Shown here piece after piece: positions 37,863 through 51,211 of a stretch of 64,000 nt of DNA. Made by a program: the position numbers and the translations under genes. This DNA is from Gonatopus flavifemur (taxonomy: Eukaryota > Arthropoda > Insecta > Hymenoptera > Dryinidae). Location of the stretch: contig JAFFJZ010000001.1 of the NCBI GenBank assembly GCA_018340375.1, forward strand, positions 60,318,001 through 60,382,000, read 5' to 3'. How positions within the stretch are numbered: the first letter of the stretch is position 1; each line of letters opens with the position of its first letter. The notes under the pieces were generated by a model. It saw nothing but the letters and a program-made list of their open reading frames with translations. It ran no database searches and was not told where the DNA came from.

Positions 37863-39356
37863 ATGTATATCACACAAGAGGAGGACGATGGTGGGGCAGG
37901 CGGCGGCTGTCGTCTGATCTCAGTCCGTCAGTGCGTCGACGTCGACGGTGTTGGGAACGAGTCCGCTGGTTCTTCGTCGTCGTGGTCAAAAGAGGTTACG
38001 AAAAATCGTATAATCACGAACAAATATAGGAAAAAACATCAACATCGATCCCTGGAGAATATTTTCAAAGGAGAAAATCCCGAGGAGAGGAAAAGCAACG
38101 AATCCCCAGCAGGACCTAAGAATCCAAAGAAAATATACAATACGAAGCGAGAACAAACCGGCAGTCTCGGGGGACAGCGTAGATCCTGGGCACAAAATAG
38201 TAACAGCGAGGATAACGGAAGAGAATCGAACGGTAGAAAGTATAAGAAGAATCATCGACGTTCCGATAATGGCCAGCAAGTGAAAAAGGATAATAGTCGT
38301 AATAGGAATGGCGAGACTCCATCGTCCGCCCCCGCTTCGTCCCCAAAAGGAGACAAAGGAACTGCTGACAGAATCTATGTGAAGAAAGAGAATATTTTGA
38401 ATTGTTCGAAGAAGGCTACGAACTCCTTTCATCAATCGATAAAGTGTCAAACCTTGAGCGGAAAGAAAATCGCCGATTCAAGTTCTTCAAAACAAAACAG
38501 TGCGAGTAAAACCATTGTAACCTTACGTTATCGCGAGGACCCGACAACAACGGTTGGATCATCCGATTCGTCCTCCTTCAAGGTCATCGAACGACCTCGT
38601 CGTCATTCTCCTCGAAGAACGGTGTCCGTTCCTGGCAAGGAGATCCCCGTCGAACATCCGCACCCCGACGATATCCTATTCGATATTCCTAATGAAAATA
38701 TCGACTGTTCTTCCGACGTCGTCGACGACGTCCCCCTTTTAACTCGATGTCAATTTGAATTTAAAACTAGGGTTAAGAATAGTAATAATAATAATAATAA
38801 AAATAGTGATAATAAAATTAGCAATAACGATATCGTTACCAAAGAATATTCTCAGGAATGCGATCGTCCTGTGAAAGTTGACGAACTGCTGCCGATGATC
38901 GGTAAAGGATCGCCGAGTAAAAATGTTGAACAGCAGACTGTCATCTTTAGGCGTGTCAAGGATCAGAGGGTGTCCGAGTACGCGCGTCGAGGTAGGGCAT
39001 TGTCCTTTGTGATTGAGAGAAAAAAGTACCGTCAGAATGAAACGACGATAGTATCGTGGAGGTCTTCCGAGGACCTATCCCGCTCAAAGTCTATCGAAAG
39101 GAGCAAGGAAGTCGATGGAATGCGGAATTGCAACATCAACAACACCAACGTCGTGGCCGATGTCGCGGAAAATGATGGAGGATGTGTTCTCCTCAGTGTA
39201 CGTTACTTGGAGGAAGAGGATTCTCATTCGACGTCAGTCGCCTCTTCCTTGTTATCGCGCCAGGACGAAAAATCTACCAGAAGAGATCGCGAACGCGCAC
39301 GGATTCTGCGCAGGCGAAGGATCAATGGGAGATCCGCTTCGGTGCCTAGACTCAAT
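37863..39356 (+). CDS. Large coding exon of an unrecognised basic, disordered protein (498 codons, continues downstream)
   Basis: This is the only confident coding sequence in the window. The reading frame stays open for 1.5 kb in AT-rich DNA, and its CpG-rich codons contrast with the flanks. An in-frame TAG at 37851 and the lack of another early Met support the start at 37863, although the -3 base is a weak C. The frame reaches the donor AAT|GTGAGT at 39357 exactly after Asn498. Reading on would add only Val-Ser-stop, so the exon is spliced in phase 0 and the protein continues. In order it shows an acidic Gly-rich start (residues 6-15), a Ser run (36-41), a Lys/Arg/Asn-rich basic segment (about 44-150), an Asn-rich tract (307-322), an Arg-rich segment (473-490) and two RxxSxP motifs (252-257 and 490-495). 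No catalytic domain, signal peptide or membrane segment is visible. The family is not recognised. Nuclear, cytoskeletal or scaffold roles are possible, but none is shown. Confidence 0.85.
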
Positions 39357-39362
39357 GTGAGT
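39357..39362 (+). promoter_or_regulatory. 5' splice donor (GTGAGT) ending the large coding exon
   Basis: The bases AAT|GTGAGT match the metazoan donor consensus. They fall exactly at a codon boundary, two codons before an in-frame TGA, which is the expected pattern for a coding exon read into its intron. The intron then runs past the window end, so it is at least 24.6 kb unless a small downstream exon was missed. Confidence 0.8.
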
Positions 39363-42300
39363 TGAATGAGTTTTAAAATTTCATTATGAAGTACTCTCCC
39401 TCTCGTATTTAGATCACTATCTTCTTTTCATAATTGTAACTTCGTTTGGAATCGGATACTCGTTGTACGCTTTGACCAATTCCTAAGACAATTATTATAC
39501 TCGATATCGTTGGTAGTAGAGAGCAGTATCGTTGGTGAATGTACGTGAATTGGAAAATCGTATTTACTCGTGCAGAAATTTTTATATTTATCAGTTTATC
39601 TGAACTTAAATTACATACGAACGAACCGTACGCGAATCGCTCGACAGAATTATCATCCGTTACGGTATAGGCGACCGGCTTCTCTCTCCATCGAGAGAGA
39701 AAACTCGGTTTTACTTGATTACGGAGAGTATCGAGGAAAAGGGAGGAGGTTATACAGAAACTATTCATTTCCGTCACGATTGAGTTATCAACTTTAAAAT
39801 CCATCATCTTTCCAAGAGAATTGTTTCCAAAGTGCTGGTGCGAAACTCGAAATCGTCCATTGTTGATTCGTTATTTCTCGGTAGTCGATGTATCGAATAT
39901 TTCTAATGTATTAGAAGATATACCGAGGATTATAAATTTTTCATGGAATCACTCCGAAAGATCCCCACAGCTACTAATGATACCCAGGTAAATACCTTCA
40001 CCTACATTTTTCATACTCGGAAGATTGATGTTGTGGAGTATGGTTGTTTTTTTTTTCATTTTAATGTGATTTTTTTGACTGATTAGTGAATTTATTGTGA
40101 CGTTGTGAGAGTAGTTTTCTTTTTATACAGTACTTCATATAATTTTTCAATTCAAATCACTCCTCGACGTGTGAATTTTTTAACGCTGTGATTGAATTCA
40201 TATAATACACTTTTTTTCTATTGAAATCGAGTATATTTCAGATTACTGATACAATTCATGCTATATATTATTGAATTCTTGATGAAATTGGTTCAAAATT
40301 TTGATAAAATATGTAACGATTCATAGCCGGTTGAAGGAAAAGTGAGGGATCCATCTAGGTAGTACGTGAGGGCATTGGAAGCTTCCAAAGGGAGAGGCCT
40401 TGCGAACTCCTTCTTTTTTTTTTTGAGAAGAGAAGAAAGAAACAAGGTCAATCTACTATATTTGTGTGGGATAAAGTAGGGGAGTCAACATGAATACTTG
40501 AAGAGAGATGAAAAATTAGGAATTAATTGGAAAAAATTCCAAGAGATTCCAAGATCTGGGGTTTTCAACGAATTTGTAAACTTTGATTAATACATCTCCC
40601 TAGATGTTTGGAAGTTGACTTGTTCTTTCCACATAGACCTGAAAAAACGATTTTTGATACAAGAAATTTTATGAAATGAAAAATGAACGAAATATTGCCA
40701 CATGATTCGTATATATCTTTATAAGAGGTATTCGGAGAATCATTATTCATTTATATTATTTCCAAATGAGATCCAATGAATTGGAAATGATCCTTGAGAT
40801 CGTAATCAACATGGAATATATGTGTATGGCAAATCCATCACTAAGCTCTCATCGATTAATTCGTGTCAAGAAATTTATCTCGAGTTTCCGATCATTCGAC
40901 TGTTCAAATATGAAAAAAAATCATTTCATGTGAATTCAATTCAATGTTTGTACGTTAAATTTAGAGTTATTCGATTATCATTAATGTCACGAGGATCATC
41001 CCGTTTTTATTCTCTTGTACCCAGATCCGTCGACGGAAGTAAATATATTCCCCATTACTATACATATATTCTATTGAAATAAAATCATCGGTGAAAGTAG
41101 TTACGTCATTATGAAATAGCCTGGTGAAAATTTCGGCTGTTAGAATCGAAATTCATGAAAATACGTTACACGGGTTGACGTAATGATGCAATCTATTTGA
41201 AATTTCTCCACCCTCATCTGTTTCAACCGTTGCGAATTGACACAGCTAATCGAGTTACTTCGAATACAGAGCTCGTACGCATAGCACCTTAATTTCAAAA
41301 ACTGGAAATACAGTAATTTCTTACTGTTTTGTGAATAATTTGCATTTCATTTTCCAGGAAATCTTCTTTGTTTCTCATACGATCATCGAATCCCACTATT
41401 TTCACTTCAACCGTACATCCTTGAACTTCTAAAAGGATCTCTCGTGATGAGTTCTCATCAAATTTGTTTGCCTTAGGGTCTTAATGTAGCTGAAACCGGT
41501 ACCGAAGATAATATCGGCCATACACCGGAATATGTTGAGATGTAAATGTTTTATGTAGAGAAGTTATAGAATACATTAGCGAATTTGCATATTGGATCCG
41601 GATATAATTAGAATTCAAATACAAACATTCATTCTCGGTTATTAAGGTGATGTTATTAATTCCACCGATTTAACAACTGTTACATCATCGGATCGATTGG
41701 TGTACGCATTTTGTATGTTCTTGTAGCAAATTTCACTTGAATAATCTTGATACAAAATAGATTATTTTCACACACATATGGATGTACATATAGCGAACTC
41801 ATGCCTGCGTAGAAATTTACTTCTTCCGACATGTTTTAGATAAATTTGAAATGGCTTATACAATCTAATCGAGAACTTTTTAGATGTCTAATACATTTCT
41901 TACGTCTAGAAGATGTATTTGAGATATATTCTGAACATTCGCAAAATGTTATGTCAGTGTGACGAAAGTTTCTGTTGTGTGCCACGGAGGTGAAATGCAA
42001 TTCAATTATGCAATATTTGTCTGCTTATGAATTTTATACAACGATTCTATCGGAAGTTAGTTTCAATTTCATGTGTGTCGATTGATCAAATTTGTATCTC
42101 AGGGATACTCGAATTAGTTGAGGCGTCAATTCACATATCACTTACTTTTTGCTAGTACATATGAGCTCGAATGTACGAACACTTCTTGGTACGATATTGT
42201 GGTATTGATATCCCCTGACGTGTGGATGCCCTCCCTCTTCCATGCAGGGATCCAGGAGTAAGGGTCGAAAATATACAAAAAAAGACTGAGAGCATTCGAT

Positions 42301-45300
42301 TGCTGCATCACTTATCGTTATCCAATTTAACGCATCATCTTTTTCCAATGAGCGCAGTTGGAATAAATTGAATGACGCTACGCTTGAGTGAGCGTTGATG
42401 TGATGTTGAAAATCGAGAAATTTCATCTCTCTAGAATTGAACTATGTCATTTTGTATTATAATTATGAATTTATGAAAAAAAAAACATTTCAAATACATA
42501 TTCAACGTCTTCCACGCAAAAAAAAACTATAGACCGATTTATATTGAACTGAAATTTTTATAGAACGTGTTTACAAAATGTTCACTGAAATTTCTTATTC
42601 TCACTCTTTGCTCTCACCTTTTTGAATAATTGTTATTTTTATGATAACAAATGTTTCTGATCGCGAATTCTCACGAATCTGGTGTTAAATTTTACGTCCG
42701 AATCATAGCTGCTCGGATAAAGTCACTTCGAGAGATCATTGAATTTCCAAAATGATGAAAATTCATTGGAAAAAATTAAAAAATTATCAAATGACTTGTT
42801 ACGTCTCGTCATATGACCGACGAAATATATTCAAGAATAATATATTATCCTCATACGTTTTTGTTGATTCGTTATTCATCATTATTCAAATTTCAACTCA
42901 AATCAATTCCTCAAAGCACTGAACATTCCCTTTTCACAAGCAATTATCTCAGAATCCACTTCATTACGCCCCTTTCAGAATCACTTCATTTTATAAAGCT
43001 GAATTCCCCGAGCGCACCGTAATTAAGTAGTTTAAAACCAGCAACGACTTTCGTCAAGGCGAATTAAAAATTGCTCTAAATTCGAATAAAAGTTGATTCG
43101 ATCAAACGTATACAGTAGGACAAAAGTACATTTCAAAGGGGGAATGTTGAGCAAAGAAGAGTTTCAAGTATTGAATAAAGTATCAAATAGATCTTTCTCA
43201 AATTTGCTCTGCATTTTATCTTGAAGTATTAAAAGTATTGAAATCCTATAAAAATAATTAGTAGCCTTTGGGGAAAGATTTTCATAATGATATATAATTT
43301 ATAGTTAGTTTAATATAGTTTATATATAGATTATATATAACTTTGAAATCTACCCTGAAGAACGTTTTGTTCCCATTCATGAATATGTACATATATTATT
43401 CAGTACAGATAATAGTCCAATAAAAACTGCCATGAAACTCCATAAATCAGCTCAGAATCAATCGTGCTACAAAAAAAGCGTTATATATCAAACGGATCGT
43501 TCAATTTTCACCATATGTTCGTTAGTTGAAATCATAAATCCTTTCGTCAGTTACAGATAACTTGTCGACGATCTGATCGATCGAAACGTTTTTAATCAAA
43601 TTCAAATTTCATTATATATTTGCAATCTTTCAAAAACTTGGAAAAATAAATTTGTAATTTTCATCTTATACGTTGACGCATGTAACGATACTGTAAAAAT
43701 ATGCCATTATCGTTGATCTTGTGGTAGCCAACATACACGGGAGAAGCTCACTATGTTTTTATTCTCCAGAAAAGGTTAGATTACATAGGAATCCCTGTTC
43801 TCACCTCCACTAGAAATAATACGTTCCGTTCCCCTGTTTTTACTTATCTGTGCTTCAACATACTCTCTATCCACCGTGACAATGAACTCCAGACGGAGAC
43901 GATCAAAGGTACAAAAGGAATAAAACCCCCCGCTTGGGGTGTTGAAATTAGAGAGTAGTGAACAGTAAATTTGAGGGTCACAAACATTAGATCGGATCGT
44001 TTACGAAATTCACATGCTTTCAAACCCTGAAGGATATTTTCATTTGAAGAGCTTGAATTGATTTTTCGTTCACGAGTCTCAAAACCCTTTGATATTTTAA
44101 TTTTTTTAGATTCTCAAGTATATTTAGTTTGGAAACTTTTAGTAAAAACAATCCAATGAATCCCATTATGCAATGATATCTTTATACAATATATTTTTTG
44201 AAAAATTTTGTGGAATTTCATAAGCATTTACCTATCAAATTTCACTCTGTTTATTCATTCTTTTTAATAAAACTGGCAAATTCAGCTAAAAGATCCCAAC
44301 CGAATTTGTATAACTGTAGTTACTAAAAAAATGGATGTATTTACTGAAAGAATGGGTGGGAACTGTTTTGATTAAATTAATTAATTTTACCAGAAAGGTA
44401 CCTCTCTCTCTCTCGGTGTTTAATACGTTGATGATGCATCAAGAGGCATGGAACGCATACTACGCAACTTCGATTCTCAATTAACAATGATTCAAACGTT
44501 CTCCAATCCAAATAGAGCTTTTGTTTCATAAATCAGATGTCCTTGAAATTTTCTATGAAAAAATACTAGCGATAAATTGTTTGTCTCTAGAAATCGTATG
44601 CACGTACGATGCCGAGGGGTAGCGTTATCGTGTTCACTCGACTGTTGATGAAATTGAAACTATAGTCCAGGTCAATCCGTTGTATGCAACTCAGGTATGG
44701 AGAGCAAAATCGTAGAGATATTTCGAACAGATCTTACGTACCTGATTCCAAGAAACGAAATGAGCGGAATGAAAATAGCATGAGATGATTACGCAGTTTT
44801 AAAAATGTTCAGAGAATCACCGAAAGCGAGTTGCCGAAGAGAATCTGTATTTTACGACACAGAAGTACAACGAATAGTGGTATAAAAATAATCTCTCTGT
44901 ACAATATAATATAGTTTTTGAATAAGACGTTAACATGTATTTTGTACAAAGCGTTACGAGAAAGGCATAAAAAGGATCGTACGAAGAAGCTTCATAAATT
45001 TGTCTTATCATACGATAAATTACTCGTCAGCCAGCAAAAATTTATATTATCCATTCACAGTCTATTTTGTCGATTGATGTTGACGTAACGTCAATTTTAA
45101 CACACCTCGCGTTGGAGTTATAAATTCTAGATTTAGCATCGATGACGTAGTCATTGTTTTCATCGATGAATAGTCAGCCCTGCATTACATAAGAATATGT
45201 GAGTTATGATTGTGTTAATCTAGCTTCAATCTTTACGATGGTATTATAAACTTTGTCATAATTTTTCATTATTATATTATTTCCACGGCAGAGCTTCGTG

Positions 45301-48300
45301 TTATAATAAAATATATATGGATATACATATTCACATAGTATTTCAATGTTGCGTAAATCTCTTGGGAAATAATGCTTGATTATCTTGTATTGAGTTTCTG
45401 GTAACTGGTTTACCAAACCCTGACAGTGTTTGGCGTATTTCAGTATTATATACTTATCATTCAGGGTTTGTATCTCTATTTTCCAGAACTCACTCACAAA
45501 TTATATCTTTCCTTTTGTTTTTGCATACAAGAATTGTACTTTATTACTTCATTCAGGTCATTAAGAATCATTACATTTCGATATTCACTTATTTCTATTT
45601 TAAAATACTCACATATGAATACTTTATTCAATTTGAACAATTCAAAAGAGTACTGAATACTTATCAGTCAATAATTCAAATATCATTCCATAAATTGAAT
45701 TTGTAATTAGGAAAAAAGAGAATTAGTATGGAAATATAGGGGAATTCGAGCCGCGTATAGGATGTATAAGATAATATGTTCAAGGTTGCACGTTTTTCAA
45801 TACAACTCGAGTCTAGGTGGATCGTATACCTAGAGAGTATTCTGAAATACAATAGGAAAAAAAGCATCTATATGAAATTGAATAATTATTCACGCTGATT
45901 GGAAATTTTATATCCTGAAGGTGACTTCGATATGATGTCATTGTACTAACGTTTGTGAAACCTCACTTCGAATGACCCTGGTGGTAATAAGATGAAACTA
46001 TGAACGGATCATAAATTTTCAACACTTTCTGACAAGTTGTTTTGTTTTACAGTTGAAGCATTCTCTTTCTTACGCTTCGAATCGACACTCGCAACAACTC
46101 ATTCGAAATAACCAAAGAAACTTTCGAATGAATTCGAAAATATTCTATTAATTTTTTGTGTTAATACAATACCCTCCTTCCCTCCTTCATCTACTAATAC
46201 AGAGTCATCGTCGAACTTTTCAAACATTCTAAACAACCGAATCAAAAATCTACATGAATTCAAAGTTGATATCATCGAATATCTGACGATCTCTATAATT
46301 TCAGCCTAAGGAAGTGATTATGGTCTCGATATTAGTCTCATTCCTTCGTTTGAATGTTCAATGGTATCACGAGTAATATACAATTTACACATTGCATTAT
46401 TTGACGTACGAGACTCGATGAACTTTGACCATGGCATTGTCCGATTGCAATTGCCGTAACACAACAGTAATCTGCACTTCAAGTATCTTCATCACTTCCT
46501 GAGCGATCTCTATACGAATGCAGAATAGGCGTGGTGGGAAGATTTATCTAATTTTCATAAATTTCTACAGAATTTCAATTGACATTAGACACGTGTTGTA
46601 TACAAAAATATCGATATTGTGAATATTGTCCATCCCTGATAAGAAATTTTATTATTATGAATTTTATGATTTAATCTAGATTCAATCATTAAATAAATGC
46701 GTTTGTTGATCAACGAAGGCAATCAGATGAAAAACATGAATTGCATGCTGGAATTTCACACGTTATCGAATACATGCAATTCGTATGCATTATTATCTGT
46801 ATAATGTAATATTACGAAAATGTATATAAATCGGATATATCTTATCGTAAGATATTTCACGTGCCTCGTGTCGATGATGGACATTTTACAGTCAAGATTT
46901 TTTGTTTCGCCGCTCAAAGTCCATAAGTCATCATTGTTTTGAATTGAGAAAGATTTGAATTTATAAGACATATTTCAAGATTTTTTGTTGAATAAGAGCT
47001 TGGTGATCGGTAAATATGATATATACGTGATGTATAATCAAGGTTGAATTTGATGAAAATACTCAGCGCAAGAATTTCAAAATCTTATACCCAGAGGGAT
47101 ATATTTTAATGAATGGAAAATGTAGAATGAGAATAAACGTACTTATTTGTGAATTTGAAATTAACTGTAACTTACGTTTTGGTGGATTTGAACTGATAAA
47201 CCCAACCAAGTGGAAGATCAATATTCATAAAAATCACTGTCAATTCAGGGTAAACTTTTTACAAATATTATTCAGCGATGCTCTTTCGTTCTAAATTCAC
47301 AGTAATTTTTCCAAATAACGAGACTGAAAATTTCAGAATTTCAAAGTATCATATTGTGAAAACCTTGACGGATCAGATAATTCCCACACTTCTCATTCGA
47401 TCGACGACGATGCACTTGAGTTAACATTGTAAAACATATCCCACGACTAATAACATGTCTCGTAAACCTCTTAAGATATTCTTTTCTCCTTGTATACAGT
47501 GATTTTTTCTACAGTTTATCTTGTTTTCCATTTATGAATGAATTAATTACACATCATTCGTCCATTCGGTAATTGATTATCGCTTCTAATCTCGTATAAG
47601 CATCGTGTCATACGTTCAGTACTCGCTCATTTGTCTCTCCATGGATAGAGCTGTGCTCTTACAAGTTGCAAGAAGATATTGCAATTCTTCATTGTAAGAA
47701 GTATGCATTGAAAACATTTTATGTACACTACAGTTGTCTACCAGATACGAAACAGCAATTGTAAAGTGACTAGGTATCCGAGTATTCATAGAAACCGGTT
47801 TTCTAATGAGAATCTTCTCTACTCTTTTATAGGCCATGGAAAGGCCCAGAAAATATGATCATTGATATCAGGTCGGCAGTTATACTTCAATAAATACTTC
47901 AAATGTTTTGTGTTATTCAAGGACCACGTTTTACTTTGAACTTGGGTTGCTCTCAGTCTACAAAGACAGAGTTCGAGCTCGGAATTTTCCTGTTATTCGT
48001 TTTGATTTTATTTGGATTCATAATGAATTGCGAATATCGAAGCCAATGAAAGTGAGAATGAATTTTTAGAAATTCACCTCTCAGAGCTAGTCAAGTTACC
48101 TTCGATTGCGCTCAGATGGAGGTAAAGATTGTAAAATGCTTGATTATCATTGAAACCTGGTCAGGTAGACCTCGAATCAATCGAAGCTTATGGAAGATTG
48201 CAAATCAACATTTTGAATCTATGCGGTGACGACGTAATCTGATTTTTTAAACTGTGGCAGCAAAAAATGTCGACTTCCCCAGCAAAACTTGTTAACTATT

Positions 48301-48376
48301 CTGTATTGAATGCTAAAACTTTTGCCGGTTCAACCTAAAATTTGCAGTTTTAGGTAATTATGTTGCTCTTTCTCTA
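39363..48376. other. Presumed intron of the large-exon gene; no further exon recognised
   Basis: Nothing convincing was found beyond an AT repeat at 43288 and a 17-base candidate microexon at 39971-39987. The 132-codon minus-strand ORF at 39409-39807 overlaps a 75-codon plus-strand ORF and has no recognisable motif. The stretch has fewer mobile elements than the regions on either side. Confidence 0.45.
43288..43350. repeat. AT-rich palindromic repeat, copy 3
   Basis: ATATATAATTTATAG and TTATATATAGATTATATATA are followed by ACTTTGAAATC, close to the layout at 36002-36072 with substitutions. Confidence 0.35.
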
Positions 48377-48627
48377 CACTGAAAATAAAATTCTGGAATG
48401 GCTGATGTGTGGACATCAATCGTCGATGTCTGTGGAAACATGAACTTGGTAACCATGGAAACATCGCTGCCTCGTTTCATTCACATCAACTGTTGATGAG
48501 TTGCACATTGGCAATTGATGTGAATGAAACGAGGCAGTGATGTTTCCATGCTTACCAAGTTCATGTTCTCACAGATATCGACGATTGATGTCCAAACAAC
48601 AGGCATTCCAGAATTTTATTTTCAGTG
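48377..48627. mobile_element. Type 1 foldback element (251 bp), intact, TA flanks
   Basis: CACTGAAAATAAAATTCTGG at the left is the exact inverse of the right end at 48608-48627, and TA borders both ends. Complementary arms (CATGAACTTGG, GAAACATC, TGCCTCGTTTCATTCACATC) continue to a centre near 48500. The sequence between its two ends is continuous, so it serves as the reference for the disrupted copy at 7725-8328. Confidence 0.75.
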
Positions 48628-48839
48628 TAGAATTCAGTTAATTGTGACAGTGAATTTTCAGCAAGGTTAGAAAAAAAATGTGCTACTCTATGTATCATAC
48701 CTTGATTTGCTGGGTCAGCAATGATTTCTCCACGTTTCAACTGAAGCATTGAAGAACTAATGGAATGTTCAATTGCATTTGACTGGAAACTTTGATTGAC
48801 GTGTCATGAAAATTATAATAGAACTTTATTGAAATAACG

Positions 48840-49620
48840 CTGTCCGAATCTCCGCGAGTGCAACATTTCACTCCTCAAAAATCAAATTTTTAATTCTTGA
48901 AGTGGAAAACTTATTTGCTGGAACAAGAATGAGTATTCTGTCTTAAAGAGTGGAATCTGTCTCTCAAAAAGAGTCCAATGTTGATTCTATTTTGCAGTTG
49001 CAGGATTTCAACTCTTTAATTTGGATCTCAGGACGAGACTCGAAGTTTGACTTAGATAAAGATACCATCGGTCAAACTCTGCATTGAGAATATTAAAAGT
49101 CAAAGATTCCGAGTAAGACTGCCAGTGAATAGAGCAAGAACAGACAAACTTGATTCATAATCGATTGCTAAATACGAATTAGAACTTCATATTGAACATG
49201 AAAAATGATCCACTGAGTCTGGTGAGAAAAAATTCAATTTATTACTTGATTCATTCCTTAATTTTTTTGGAGTGAAATTTCAACTTGCTTTCCACTCTTT
49301 TGTAAGAGTTAAATTCTCTGGAGAGAGTTATTTTTCGAATAACTTGAAAAGTTCATAATACGAATGCTTGGGATCAAGGTCATCATCGAAGGCTGAATTT
49401 AGGATTTGATTTTAACCCGCGCGGCTTTCTGGAATTTTCGGAATAAGATATCACTCCTTGATTTGATTTCTAATAGGTTGGAAGCGAGCTTGTCGAATTG
49501 CTAAGTGAAATTTCCACTCTTCTACACAACCCCTTGAATTCCACAGTAAATTTTTGACTGTGAAAGAGCGAGGAGTTGACTCGAGACGAGTGAAAATACC
49601 GATGTAAAACGAGTGATTCG
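48840..49620. repeat. GAGTGGAA-word cluster, probably degraded foldback elements
   Basis: AGAGTGGAA, TTTCACTC, GAGTGAAATTTCAACT and GTGAAATTTCCACTC recur in both orientations over about 780 bases, sharing vocabulary with the element at 36207-36478. No clean terminal repeats or flanking duplications were found, so this may be several fragments. Confidence 0.35.
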
Positions 49621-50448
49621 ATAATCGATAAATTTCAAATCAAATAAAATGCTAGATCCGACACACGGTGACACTCCAATTGAAATCATTGTATAAGTCT
49701 AGTTCAGAGTGCAAAGTTAAGTCGATACTTTATCATGAAAAATGCCACACGGTCTTGAGCACGCGGTTAATTCGACTCACATGATAGTAATCACTGAAAT
49801 CAAGCTCGCAATCAAATCAGACCTGACATATGAGTGAACCTTGGGACCAAGAAACCACAATTACCAAGAAAAAAAGATATCACTCTACCTGCCGTCTATG
49901 AAAACCGCATACACAGAAATTCCATTCAAAGAAACAATTACACCTATGTAAAACCCATTAAAATCGCCACAATGTAAGGAAAGTACAATCAATTTACGAT
50001 TATGAGATAGGGATAATTCTCAAATAACCCCTTTTCTCATATTCATCTTGTATACGAGTATAAGCGAACAGCGAAGGATATTGTTCTATATCCCCTGAAA
50101 ATAGGTACCTTGGAACACGTGAATGTGCAATTTATGTAGAAGGTAGACCGTACCTCATATACAGGTGAATATTCATGTATATGCAAACGAATGCACAAGT
50201 CACCTTTAGAAGAGGAAATTCTATTTCAAATATCAATTTTGCCTTATTTTTTATTATCACGGTTATTTCCTGAAAAAATTTCTTGTACAATGAAACAGAT
50301 TGTCGTGTATGAAAAACTCACTTAGCCCATGTGAAAATTGCCACAGTTGACAAATAGCTCCACCCTGGCAGAATTTCGCCTGCCAGATTTCGGCAAAACA
50401 CAACTGTTCTTATTCAAAGTCCTCACTGTTTTTCATCTGGCATTAAGG

Positions 50449-51082
50449 GGGGAAATACAAGCAAATGTAGTTTTTTTTTTAGAATTTACCAAAATTCATT
50501 GGTTAAAGATAAAATAATGAAATTAAGCACACCTTAAAATATACGTTCAAAACTATCTTCACAATTTCTTTGAGACAAAAATATTTCAAAATCGCGGAGC
50601 TACGAGTTGGTACTTCGTTTTTGGGCGATGCAGCCTGCAGGTCTCAATTTTCATCTAAAATCAAAAAACTAAAGTTCTATCGTTAAAGTATATCAAAACG
50701 TACAACTTGACGGAGAGAAAAACAAAACATGAAATTTATTTACATTGCTTTTTTCAATTTTTAGATTAAAAACAAAAGCATGTTTCTTTCAAAACGCTCC
50801 TGAATTTTCATTTATTTTGACTCCGTCAATTTGTGCGTTTTTACATATTCCAACGATAGAATTTTGGTTTTTAGATTCTAGAAAAGAATTCTAAAATTCT
50901 GAAAGAAGAACCAACTTCTAGCGGCTGTAGCTCCGCCATTTTGAAATATTTTTCTCCCAACAAAATTATAAAGATAGTTTGAAACGTAGATTTCAAGATG
51001 TGGGTTGTTTCGTTAATGGATCCTCAGCCAATTTTTCGTCATAAATTCTCAACAAACGGTACGTTTACATGTATTTCCCCCC
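50449..51082. mobile_element. TTAA-flanked foldback element (634 bp)
   Basis: TTAA lies just outside both ends (50445-50448 and 51083-51086). The terminal inverted repeat GGGGGGAAATACA is perfect. The arms stay recognisably inverse to a centre near 50765, for example GCGGAGCTACGAGTTGG against CTAGCGGCTGTAGCTCCGCC, but with many mismatches. It is older than the other TTAA element at 17560. No transposase is present. Confidence 0.65.
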
Positions 51083-51211
51083 TTAACTGTTCGACGGATC
51101 AAATCAATATACTGTGTACAGAATGCACAATTCAGGCAACAAAGTAGAATGTATCAGGATCGATGCAATGTTTTTCCTATATGAAAACTTGATTGTCTTC
51201 AAGTCAACATG

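Noticed and set aside
37986..38450. 154-codon minus-strand ORF
   Set aside because: It lies wholly inside the plus-strand coding exon and is an antisense shadow of its codons; its Leu/Ile/Phe-rich composition is the complement of the Lys/Arg/Asn-rich protein.
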